DNA from: an uncultured Pseudomonas sp.
Lineage (GTDB): Bacteria > Pseudomonadota > Gammaproteobacteria > Pseudomonadales > Pseudomonadaceae
Direction of reading: 5' to 3'
Assembly (NCBI RefSeq): GCF_946885885.1
Contig: NZ_CAMPHN010000040.1
Coordinates: 1 to 30,331, forward strand
Length of the DNA stretch: 30,331 nt
Part shown: piece after piece, positions 1 through 6,358 of the stretch
Numbering within the stretch: position 1 is the first letter of the stretch
Layout: each line of letters starts with the position of its first letter
The notes under the pieces: generated by a model
Told to the model about the DNA's origin: nothing
The model's input: only the letters and a program-made list of their open reading frames with translations
The model's database searches: none
Made by a program: the position numbers and the translations under genes

Positions 1-188
1 CGCAGCGTGGGATCAATATCGAATCGATCATGCAGAAGGAAGTCGAAGAGCATGACGGCTTGGTGCCGATGATCCTGGTCACCCATAGAGTGGTCGAGGC
101 GCGTATCGACGAGGCGCTCACCGCCCTGGAAGCGCTGGACGACGTGGTGGGCAAGGTCATGCGGATCCGCGTGGAACAGTTGGCTTGA
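1..188 (+). CDS. hom: Homoserine dehydrogenase, C-terminal end (partial)
   Basis: The reading frame is open from base 3 and stops with TGA at 186-188. The roughly 61 visible residues (starting QRGINIESIMQKE, ending RIRVEQLA) look like the C-terminal ACT regulatory domain of bacterial homoserine dehydrogenase, the part that senses threonine. The enzyme reduces aspartate semialdehyde to homoserine on the route to threonine and methionine. The catalytic and NAD-binding parts lie outside the window. thrC follows on the same strand, the usual hom-thrC order in Pseudomonas, which supports the call. Only the tail is visible, so the identity rests on this short match plus context. Confidence 0.85.
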   Translation, partial: QRGINIESIMQKEVEEHDGLVPMILVTHRVVEARIDEALTALEALDDVVGKVMRIRVEQLA

Positions 189-357
189 AGCTGCAAGCTT
201 CAGGCTTCAAGCTGCAAGCGAAGGTCGGCCTGTATCGGTCTTCGCTCGCCGCTCAGATTTGAACCGTTAATCCAGCGACATGAAAACAGGCCGCCAGCTA
301 CCAGACATAGGCCGCCTGGCTTGTTCTTTTAGCTTGCAGCTTGCAGCTTGCAGCTCA
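189..357. repeat. hom-thrC spacer with GCTGCAAG / CTTGCAG repeats
   Basis: The hom-thrC gap holds repeated AAGCTGCAAG units at about 187-219. The complementary sequence AGCTTGC follows as a 7-base tandem repeat (about 3.5 copies) at 331-355. The two blocks are reverse-complementary, so a transcript could fold into a long hairpin ending just before thrC. Repeats of this kind are frequent between Pseudomonas genes. An effect on thrC expression is possible but not shown by the sequence. Confidence 0.6.
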
Positions 358-375
358 AACCGAAGGTTTGCACAT

Positions 376-1785
376 ATGCGCTATATCAGTACCCGCGGCC
401 AGGCACCGGCCCTGAATTTCGAAGACGTATTGCTGGCCGGTCTGGCCAGCGACGGCGGCCTTTACGTGCCGGAGAACCTGCCGCGTTTCACTCAGGAAGA
501 GATCGCTTCCTGGGCTGGCCTGCCTTATCACGAGTTGGCGTTCCGGGTGATGCGCCCGTTCGTTGCCGGCAGCATTGCCGATGCCGACTTCAAGAAGATT
601 CTCGAAGAGACCTATGCGGTGTTCGCCCATGGCGCCATCGCTCCGCTGCGTCAGCTGAACGGCAACGAGTGGGTGCTCGAGCTGTTCCATGGCCCGACCC
701 TGGCATTCAAGGATTTCGCCCTGCAATTGCTCGGTCGTCTGCTCGACCATGTGCTGAAAAAGCGCGGCGAGCGCGTGGTGATCATGGGTGCCACGTCCGG
801 CGATACCGGTTCGGCGGCGATCGAAGGCTGCAAGGCCTGCGAAAACGTCGACATCTTCATCATGCACCCGCACAACCGGGTGTCCGAGGTGCAGCGTCGG
901 CAGATGACCACGCTGTTCGGCGACAACATCCACAACATCGCGATCGAAGGCAACTTCGACGATTGCCAGGAGATGGTCAAGGCGAGCTTCGCCGACCAGA
1001 GTTTCCTCAAGGGCACGCGCCTGGTGGCGGTCAACTCGATCAACTGGGCGCGGATCATGGCCCAGATCGTTTACTACTTCCATGCCGCCCTGCAGTTGGG
1101 TGGCCCGGCGCGTTCCGTGGCGTTCTCCGTACCGACCGGTAACTTCGGCGATATTTTCGCCGGTTACCTGGCGCGCAATATGGGCCTGCCGATCAGCCAG
1201 CTGATAGTCGCGACCAACCGCAACGATATCCTTCACCGCTTTATGAGCGGTAACCGCTATGCCAAGGATGCGCTGCACCCGACGTTGTCGCCGTCCATGG
1301 ACATCATGGTCTCGTCGAACTTCGAGCGTTTGCTGTTCGATCTGCACGGGCGCAACGGCGCGGCCATTGCCGGGTTGATGGGCGAATTCAAGCAGAGCGG
1401 CGCTTTCAGCATTGAGGACGACCGCTGGACGGAAGCGCGCAAGCTGTTCGACTCCCTGGCGGTGGACGATGCGCAGACCTGCGAAACCATTGCCGAGGTG
1501 TTCGCGCAGAGCGGCGAGCTGCTCGATCCGCATACCGCCATCGGTGTGCGCGCCGCCCGCGAATGTCGTCGCAGCCTGGCCACGCCCATGGTGATTCTGG
1601 GGACCGCACACCCGGTTAAATTCCCCGAAGCGGTGGAAAAGGCCGGTATCGCCCAGGCGTTGACGCTGCCGGCGCACCTGGCCGACCTGTTCGAGCGCGA
1701 AGAGCGTTGCACGGTACTGGCCAACGACCTGAAAAGCGTGCAGGACTTCGTTAGTCGCCACGGCAATCGCGGCAAGCCGTTGTAA
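376..1785 (+). CDS. thrC: Threonine synthase
   Basis: This 469-residue protein makes threonine from O-phosphohomoserine using pyridoxal phosphate. The start MRYISTRGQAPALNFEDVLL is the typical N terminus of the long gammaproteobacterial threonine synthase. The PLP-binding lysine is K112 in FHGPTLAFKDF, and the ligand loops ATSGDTGSAA and SVPTGNFGDIFAGY are both present. I chose the ATG at 376 because translation upstream runs through repetitive spacer DNA and the family begins at MRYISTRG. The gene follows hom in the same direction and is closed by a hairpin terminator, so hom-thrC is probably one transcript. Length is normal and no damage is visible. Confidence 0.97.
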   Translation: MRYISTRGQAPALNFEDVLLAGLASDGGLYVPENLPRFTQEEIASWAGLPYHELAFRVMRPFVAGSIADADFKKILEETYAVFAHGAIAPLRQLNGNEWVLELFHGPTLAFKDFALQLLGRLLDHVLKKRGERVVIMGATSGDTGSAAIEGCKACENVDIFIMHPHNRVSEVQRRQMTTLFGDNIHNIAIEGNFDDCQEMVKASFADQSFLKGTRLVAVNSINWARIMAQIVYYFHAALQLGGPARSVAFSVPTGNFGDIFAGYLARNMGLPISQLIVATNRNDILHRFMSGNRYAKDALHPTLSPSMDIMVSSNFERLLFDLHGRNGAAIAGLMGEFKQSGAFSIEDDRWTEARKLFDSLAVDDAQTCETIAEVFAQSGELLDPHTAIGVRAARECRRSLATPMVILGTAHPVKFPEAVEKAGIAQALTLPAHLADLFEREERCTVLANDLKSVQDFVSRHGNRGKPL

Positions 1786-1804
1786 GTAGTAGGCTATGCA
1801 CGAT

Positions 1805-1837
1805 AAAAACCGGCATTCCCTGGGTGTCGGTTTTTTT
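1805..1837 (+). terminator. Rho-independent terminator after thrC
   Basis: An AAAAACCGGCA arm and a TGTCGGTTTTT arm (one G-U pair) enclose a short loop and run into seven T residues. The hairpin starts 20 bases after the thrC stop codon, so it fits the end of the hom-thrC transcript. Confidence 0.85.
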
Positions 1838-2184
1838 ATGCGCGCTCGTACGGTATGGCTCTGGCCGTCTTACAGGCATGGCCGCTGGTTGGATCGGGGT
1901 TCAGGCCTCCGTGTAATTCGGAGCGATGTCCGCGATTTCCAATGATGGGTTACGCCGCGCAGAAATGGATGCTTTGCCTGAACCGTGTTGCGGCTAACCC
2001 ATCCTACGGGGCTGGATGGTCTATATCGTTGGGGTCGCCCATCTGTAGGAGCCAGCTTGCTGGCGATCCGGGCCGGGTTGGATCGGGCTGCGCAGGTTGG
2101 CGGCTAACCCGCCCTTGAGGCGGTCGGCTTTCCCTTTGCGGATACGCAGCTAAGCTCTGTGGGATTCTTTGCAGGAGCGTTGCC
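1838..2184. repeat. Intergenic region with two palindromic repeat types
   Basis: No convincing gene lies between thrC and the next small gene. At about 1945-2010 an imperfect inverted repeat pairs GGGTTACGCCGC with GCGGCTAACCC, followed by ATCCTACGG. The same family recurs at 29894-30218. At about 2044-2070 there is a Pseudomonas REP-like unit, TGTAGGAGCCAGCTTGCTGG, with the self-complementary core CCAGCTTGCTGG. A third GGCTAACCC piece lies near 2101-2110. The open frame at 1855-2118 runs through these repeats and is not treated as a gene. Confidence 0.7.
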
Positions 2185-2454
2185 GTGACTGAATTCGACG
2201 ATGCGTTACCGCCCGAGGTTATGGCTGCGCTCGAGCGTGGGCATAAGATCGAAGCGATCAAGTTGCTCCGCGAGCTCAAGGGGGTAGGGCTCAAGGAGGC
2301 CAAGGATGCGGTGGACCGCTACAAGCCGGGGCGCTCGTCGATGGCGGCCGATTCGGTGGTGCGGCCGGGCTCGAATGGGTATTCGCCGCTGCTTTGGCTG
2401 GTGCTGTTGGGGTTGCTGGGTTTGGCGGTCGCCTGGTTCGGCGGCTGGCTGTAG
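2185..2454 (+). CDS. Small L7/L12 C-terminal-like domain protein with membrane tail
   Basis: This 89-residue protein has two parts. Residues about 8-48 (LPPEVMAALERGHKIEAIKL, then the LKGVGLKEAKDAVDRY stretch) resemble the C-terminal domain of ribosomal protein L7/L12, where GLKEAKDAVE is the hallmark. Residues about 66-89 form one hydrophobic segment, so the protein is probably tail-anchored in the inner membrane with the helical domain in the cytoplasm. The start is GTG at 2185, with AGGAG about nine bases upstream. It faces a second, similarly built small gene at 2461-2724, the two stops lying only six bases apart. Function is unknown. It is not ribosomal L7/L12, because the N-terminal dimerisation domain is missing and a membrane tail is present. 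Confidence 0.8.
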   Translation: MTEFDDALPPEVMAALERGHKIEAIKLLRELKGVGLKEAKDAVDRYKPGRSSMAADSVVRPGSNGYSPLLWLVLLGLLGLAVAWFGGWL

Positions 2455-2460
2455 CGCGCC

Positions 2461-2724
2461 TTAGCCGACCAGCAACAGATAAGTCGCGGCCATCAGAATG
2501 ATCAAGCCCAGCCAGATCAGGCCGTTGAGCCTGCTTTGGCGGATCACGCCGGCGCCGCGCAAGGGTGCTCTGGGGTTGGTTTCTAGATATTGATACACCC
2601 GGGTTTCCGCCTGTTCGCTGCTGAGCCCTTCATGCCGGCGCAGCAACTCGATGGCTTCGTCGCGGTGCTCCTGGCGCAGGGCCAGCAAGACGTCCTTGGG
2701 CAGTGACGGCTCGATAGTGCGCAT
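2461..2724 (-). CDS. Small membrane-tailed protein, look-alike of the facing gene
   Basis: This 87-residue protein starts MRTIEPSLPKDVLLALRQEH and ends in a hydrophobic segment (about residues 67-87). I placed the start at 2724 because GAGGAG lies about eight bases upstream of that ATG. The segment LPKDVLLALRQEHRDEAIEL aligns by eye with LPPEVMAALERGHKIEAIKL of the protein at 2185-2454. Both then have a short helical domain, a polar linker and a C-terminal membrane helix, so they look like diverged copies arranged tail to tail. The L7/L12 signature is weaker here: GLSSEQAETRVYQY replaces GLKEAKDAVDRY. It lies 25 bases downstream of the CoA transferase stop on the same strand and may be co-transcribed with it. 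Function is unknown. Confidence 0.75.
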   Translation of the reverse strand: MRTIEPSLPKDVLLALRQEHRDEAIELLRRHEGLSSEQAETRVYQYLETNPRAPLRGAGVIRQSRLNGLIWLGLIILMAATYLLLVG

Positions 2725-2749
2725 GTCGATTCTCCTCGATTGGAGAAAG

Positions 2750-3949
2750 TTAAATGGCGCCACTGCTGCGTAGTTCGTCGATCCGCTGTCGGTCGTAGCC
2801 GAGCGAGGCGAGTATCCGTTCGGTGTGCTCGCCCAGCTCCGGGCCGACCCAGTCGATTGCGCCCGGCGTGTCGCTCAGTTTGGGTACGATGCCGGGCATC
2901 TTGAACGGCTTGCCGTCCGGCAATTTGGCGCTGAGCAGCATTTCGCGAGCGAGGTATTGCGGGTCGTGGAACATGTCCTCGGCGCTGAAGATGCGGCTGG
3001 CCGGCACTTCGGCCCGATTCAGCGTATCGAGCACCTGGTCGAGCGGTAGCGCGCCGACCCAGCGGTCGATCACCCCGTACAGCTCGTCGCGTCGCGCATC
3101 GCGGCCGTCGTTGCTGGCCAGGCTCGGATCATCTGCCAGATCCGCGCGGTCGATGGCCTGCATGAAACGCTTGAAGATCGCATCGCCGTTGGCGCCGATC
3201 TGGATATGTTTGCCGTCGCTGCTGGTGTGGATCGAGGAGGGGGTGATGCCGGGCATGATATTGCCGCTGCGCTCGCGGATAAAACCGAACACATCGAACT
3301 CCGGCACCATGCTTTCCATCATGGCGAAGATCGCCTCGTATAGCGCCACATCCACCATCTGACCGCTGCCGCCGTTCACTTCGCGGTGACGCAGCGCCAT
3401 CAGCGCGCCGATCACGCCCCAGAGCGCGGCGATCGAGTCGCCGATGGAGATGCCGGTGCGCACTGGCGGACGATCCTCGAAACCGGTGATATAGCGCAAT
3501 CCGCCCATGGATTCGCCGACCGCGCCGAAGCCTGGCTGGTCCTTCATCGGCCCGCTCTGGCCGAAGCCGGACAAGCGCACCATGACCAATTTGGGATTTA
3601 GTGCATGCAGCACCTCCCAGCCCAGGCCGAGTTTTTCCAATACGCCGGGGCGGAAGTTCTCGATCAGGATATCGGCTTCGCTCAGCAGCTTTTTCAGGAC
3701 TTCCAGTCCTTGCGGGTGCTTGAGATTAAGGGTGATCGACTGCTTGTTGCGCGCTTGCACGAACCACCACAGCGAGGTGCCCTCGTAGAGCTTGCGCCAC
3801 TTGCGCAGGGGGTCGCCGCCGTCCGGCGATTCGACTTTGATCACCTCGGCGCCGAACTCGGCGCAAATGCGGGCGGCGAACGGGCCGGCGATCAGGCTGC
3901 CGAGCTCTATCACTTTCAGGCCGGCGAGGGGTTTGTTGGCTGTGGTCAT
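2750..3949 (-). CDS. CaiB/BaiF-type (class III) CoA transferase
   Basis: This 399-residue protein belongs to the family that moves CoA between carboxylic acids, such as formyl-CoA transferase and carnitine CoA transferase. The N terminus (LAGLKVIELGSLIAGPFAAR), the stretch GAEVIKVESPDGGDPLRKW, and LVMVRLSGFGQSGPMKDQPG are family landmarks. D171 in ISIGDSIAALWG occupies the position of the catalytic aspartate (D169 in the well-studied members). The substrate cannot be read from the sequence. I used the ATG at 3949, where homology begins; its ribosome-binding site is weak. On the minus strand CATAAT at 3994-3989 could be a -10 box, but I see no good -35. The small gene at 2461-2724 follows closely on the same strand. 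Confidence 0.92.
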   Translation of the reverse strand: MTTANKPLAGLKVIELGSLIAGPFAARICAEFGAEVIKVESPDGGDPLRKWRKLYEGTSLWWFVQARNKQSITLNLKHPQGLEVLKKLLSEADILIENFRPGVLEKLGLGWEVLHALNPKLVMVRLSGFGQSGPMKDQPGFGAVGESMGGLRYITGFEDRPPVRTGISIGDSIAALWGVIGALMALRHREVNGGSGQMVDVALYEAIFAMMESMVPEFDVFGFIRERSGNIMPGITPSSIHTSSDGKHIQIGANGDAIFKRFMQAIDRADLADDPSLASNDGRDARRDELYGVIDRWVGALPLDQVLDTLNRAEVPASRIFSAEDMFHDPQYLAREMLLSAKLPDGKPFKMPGIVPKLSDTPGAIDWVGPELGEHTERILASLGYDRQRIDELRSSGAI

Positions 3950-4277
3950 CGAGAGGGTCCGTGTCGGGATGCTGGCCAAGCCTATTCGATTATGCGCTGT
4001 CGCGTCATATCCCGATTGCCTGGTCCGGCTGTTCCAGCTGCGATGGGGTTGGCGGTTTTGCCGGTTCAACCGGGGCGCGATATAGGGTTAAATTGCCATC
4101 ACGAATGGATGCACGGCGTTTTGAGCCTGGATGGTTTCCCTCCTGCGATTTCTCCTTATCCATCTGTTTGCTGCTGCCCGGCGCGGCGGCGCAGTGATGC
4201 GCCTGAAGAAAACGAGCGTTTGAAAGTATTACATGTGATGCATTGATTCATTACATGTGTGAGGCTAGTCTCTGCCC
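3950..4277. other. Divergent promoter region between CoA transferase and yjfI-like gene
   Basis: These 328 bases separate two divergent genes and hold no gene that I can support. The notable feature is a pair of ATTACATGTG repeats at 4228-4259, listed separately. A weak sigma70-like pair for the rightward operon is TTGATT (4243-4248) and TAGTCT (4266-4271), 17 bases apart, which would overlap the second repeat. If used, the transcript would have almost no leader before the ATG at 4278 and would favour the internal start at 4458. Confidence 0.5.
4228..4259 (+). promoter_or_regulatory. Paired ATTACATGTG repeats, candidate operator
   Basis: ATTACATGTG occurs at 4228-4237 and again, identically, at 4250-4259. 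The spacing is 22 bases start to start, close to two helical turns. Each copy contains the palindrome ACATGT. The pair sits 18 bases before the first start codon of the envelope operon. Two in-phase copies of a short palindrome are a typical binding arrangement for a ribbon-helix-helix or other dimeric regulator. The binding protein is unknown. Confidence 0.5.
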
Positions 4278-4901
4278 ATGGAAAGCAAATCATCAGCCCA
4301 TTACCAGCGTCTTTTCCGTCAGCGCCTGCGCGAGCAGGGTCTGGTGAAGAAGGAGGTCTGGATACTGCCAGAGCATGCCCCGCTGCTTATGGCGTTCGAA
4401 AGGAAACTTCGCCAGCCGCACTCGGTGAAGCTGGCTTCGATGGAAAAGGAGGAGGGTATGAGCATGCCGCAGATTTGGACTGCACAGGCTTTGCACGATG
4501 CGTTGTCGGCCGCCGAGCTGTTCAAGGGTGGGCAGGCGAGCATCGAGTTGATTCAAGGTGCCGATGCCAGTTTGCATGTCATCATGCACGACTACGGCGA
4601 TCTGCCGTTGTTCGTCGCGGTGTATGGCGAACAGATCATTGTCGAGAGCCTGCTCTGGCCGGCCGCCGATGTACGCGACAGCGCGGCCTTCAACGAGGAA
4701 GTGCTGCGTACCCACAAGCTGTTTCCGCTGTCGTGCATCGGCCTGGAAACCCTGCCGGACGGCCAGCCGTGCTACACCATGTTCGGCGCGCTGAGCTCGG
4801 CCTCCACCCTCAGCGATGTGGTATTCGAGATCGAATTGCTGGCGGACAACGTGATCAAGGCCACCGAAGCCTACGAAGGCTTCCTCAAGGTCGACGCTTA
4901 A
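4278..4901 (+). CDS. yjfI: YjfI-like DUF2170 protein with N-terminal extension
   Basis: This 207-residue protein is the first gene of the large envelope operon. Residues about 61-207 (from MSMPQIWTAQALHDALSAAE) look like DUF2170, the family of E. coli YjfI, whose gene likewise precedes a pspA-like gene (yjfJ). Residues 1-60 are an extra basic segment, YQRLFRQRLREQGLVKKEVW followed by ILPEHAPLL, which has the look of a short DNA-binding or ribbon-helix-helix-like strand and helix. An in-frame ATG at 4458 (M61) is preceded by a very strong ribosome-binding site, AAGGAGGAGGGT, whereas the ATG at 4278 has only GAGG 13 bases upstream. Two products (207 and 147 residues) are therefore possible, and the short one matches the length I recall for YjfI. 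Role unknown; probably a partner or regulator of the PspA protein that follows. Confidence 0.8.
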   Translation: MESKSSAHYQRLFRQRLREQGLVKKEVWILPEHAPLLMAFERKLRQPHSVKLASMEKEEGMSMPQIWTAQALHDALSAAELFKGGQASIELIQGADASLHVIMHDYGDLPLFVAVYGEQIIVESLLWPAADVRDSAAFNEEVLRTHKLFPLSCIGLETLPDGQPCYTMFGALSSASTLSDVVFEIELLADNVIKATEAYEGFLKVDA

Positions 4902-4912
4902 GGAGAGATGCT

Positions 4913-5608
4913 ATGAACGTCTGGAGCAAATTGCTGACGGCGCTGCGTGGCGGTGCCAATGAAATGGGCGAAGCGGTGGTCGATGGTCAGGCGCTGCGGA
5001 TTCTCGATCAGGAGATTCGCGATGCCGACCTCGAACTGCGCAAATCCAAGGAAGCCCTGGCCGAGATCATGGCCAAGCAAAAGCTCGCTGCCGAGCGAGT
5101 CGGAAAGAGCGCGGAGAAGATCGCCGAGTACGAGCAATACGCACTGAAAGCCCTGGAGGCTGGCAACGAAGCGCTAGCCACCGAGGTGGCGGAGAAAATC
5201 GCCAACCTGGAAACCGCCCAGGCCGGCGAGCGTGAACAAGCCGAAGCGTACGCCGCCAGCGTGGCGCAGCTGCGCAAAGCGGTGACCCAGGCCGAAGGGC
5301 ATATCAAACGCCTCAAGCAGCAAGTGGATACGGTCAAGGCCACCGAAAGCGTGCAGAAGGCGCAGATGGCCGTGGCCCACCGTTACGGCGGCTCCCAGGC
5401 CAAGCTGCACACCGCGGTCGAGTCGCTGGAGCGGATCAAGCACAAGCAGGCCGAGCGCGCGGCGAAGATGGAAGCGGCGGCGGAACTGGCCGAAACCAGC
5501 AGCCCGGACGACGCCCTCGACGTCAAACTGCGCGCCGCCGGCATAGTGCCGGCCAACGCCAGCGCCGATAGCGTGTTGGCGCGGCTGAAGGAAAAAGCCA
5601 AGTCCTGA
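4913..5608 (+). CDS. PspA/IM30 family protein (YjfJ-like)
   Basis: This 231-residue protein belongs to the PspA/Vipp1 family, the bacterial branch of the ESCRT-III superfamily, which polymerises on and stabilises inner membranes. Residues 1-24 (MNVWSKLLTALRGGANEMGE) form the expected amphipathic membrane-binding helix. Residues about 25-190 are almost entirely charged and alanine-rich coiled-coil helix, as in PspA. The C-terminal part (about 195-231) is a short linker and helix ending RLKEKAKS. The ATG at 4913 has GGAGAG seven bases upstream. It follows the DUF2170 gene by 11 bases and precedes the OB-fold gene by 65. No pspF, pspB or pspC is present, so control must differ from the classical phage-shock operon. 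Length matches E. coli YjfJ. Confidence 0.93.
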   Translation: MNVWSKLLTALRGGANEMGEAVVDGQALRILDQEIRDADLELRKSKEALAEIMAKQKLAAERVGKSAEKIAEYEQYALKALEAGNEALATEVAEKIANLETAQAGEREQAEAYAASVAQLRKAVTQAEGHIKRLKQQVDTVKATESVQKAQMAVAHRYGGSQAKLHTAVESLERIKHKQAERAAKMEAAAELAETSSPDDALDVKLRAAGIVPANASADSVLARLKEKAKS

Positions 5609-5673
5609 TTCGTCGGGCATGAGCGGCGGGGCCTGCGGGCCTCGCCTGATCTTCTTCCAGGGATGTGAACGCG

Positions 5674-6306
5674 ATGGATATTTTCCTGCAGACGGCCTTG
5701 TCGTTCCCCACGGCGCTGTTCAGTTTCCTGCTGTGCGTGGCGGTCTTCTACTGGCTGGTCGTGGTGCTCGGCGGCGTCGACATCGATCTGCTCGACGCCG
5801 ATGGGGTGACCGAAGGCGGCCAGACCGAGGGGCTCGCCGCGCTGCTGAGCAAGTTGAAGCTGGACGGCGTGCCGGTCACCCTGGTGTTGACCCTGTTGTT
5901 CTTCTTCGCCTGGTTCTTCAGTTATTTCGCCGAACTCTGGTTGCTCAGCCATCTTCCGCTGGGCCTGTTGCGCTACCCGCTGGGGCTGGTGGTGGCATTT
6001 GCCGTGTTGCTGCCGGCAGCGCTGATCAGCTCGATACTCTGCCGTCCCTTACGTCCGTTGTTTCACAAAATGGAAGCCACCAGCAGCAAAAGCGTACTGG
6101 GACAGACGGCGGTGGTGCGCAGCGCCAAGGTCACGCCGAGGCATGGCGAAGCGCTGCTCGAGGACGGCGGCGCGGGCCTGATTTTGCGCGTGCGGGCCGA
6201 TGAGGCTTGTGGTTTCAAGCGAGGCGATCGCGTCGTGTTGTTGGAGTACCTGAAGGCCGAGCACGCCTATCGGGTCATTACCGAGGATGAGTTTCGGAAC
6301 GTCTGA
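5674..6306 (+). CDS. yqiJ: YqiJ-like membrane protein with OB-fold domain
   Basis: This 210-residue protein resembles E. coli YqiJ, the partner encoded next to the flotillin YqiK. Residues about 5-35 form a membrane segment (FPTALFSFLLCVAVFYWLVV). Two further hydrophobic stretches lie at about 68-95 and 100-125 (VTLVLTLLFFFAWFFSYFAE and LGLVVAFAVLLPAALISSIL). The soluble C-terminal half, from about 143 (GQTAVVRSAKVTPRHGEALL, FKRGDRVVLLEY), fits an OB-fold of the NfeD type, usually paired with SPFH proteins. I chose the ATG at 5674 over the in-frame GTG at 5665, since AGGGA sits ten bases before the ATG. The flotillin follows 52 bases later, as expected for an NfeD/flotillin-type pair. Confidence 0.9.
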   Translation: MDIFLQTALSFPTALFSFLLCVAVFYWLVVVLGGVDIDLLDADGVTEGGQTEGLAALLSKLKLDGVPVTLVLTLLFFFAWFFSYFAELWLLSHLPLGLLRYPLGLVVAFAVLLPAALISSILCRPLRPLFHKMEATSSKSVLGQTAVVRSAKVTPRHGEALLEDGGAGLILRVRADEACGFKRGDRVVLLEYLKAEHAYRVITEDEFRNV

Positions 6307-6358
6307 TCCCGGCTCACTTAAGAGTTCGGCACTTTAAAATCAAAGGAGATTGATTTCG

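Noticed and set aside
280..375. N-terminal extension of thrC to 280
   Set aside because: The extension translates repeat DNA; conserved threonine synthase starts at MRYISTRG (376).
355..1761. Long minus-strand frame opposite thrC
   Set aside because: It is the antisense shadow of a clear GC-rich gene, with no start signal or family match.
1855..2118. Open frame of 87 codons after thrC
   Set aside because: It runs through two palindromic repeat units, has no ribosome-binding site and no recognisable protein.
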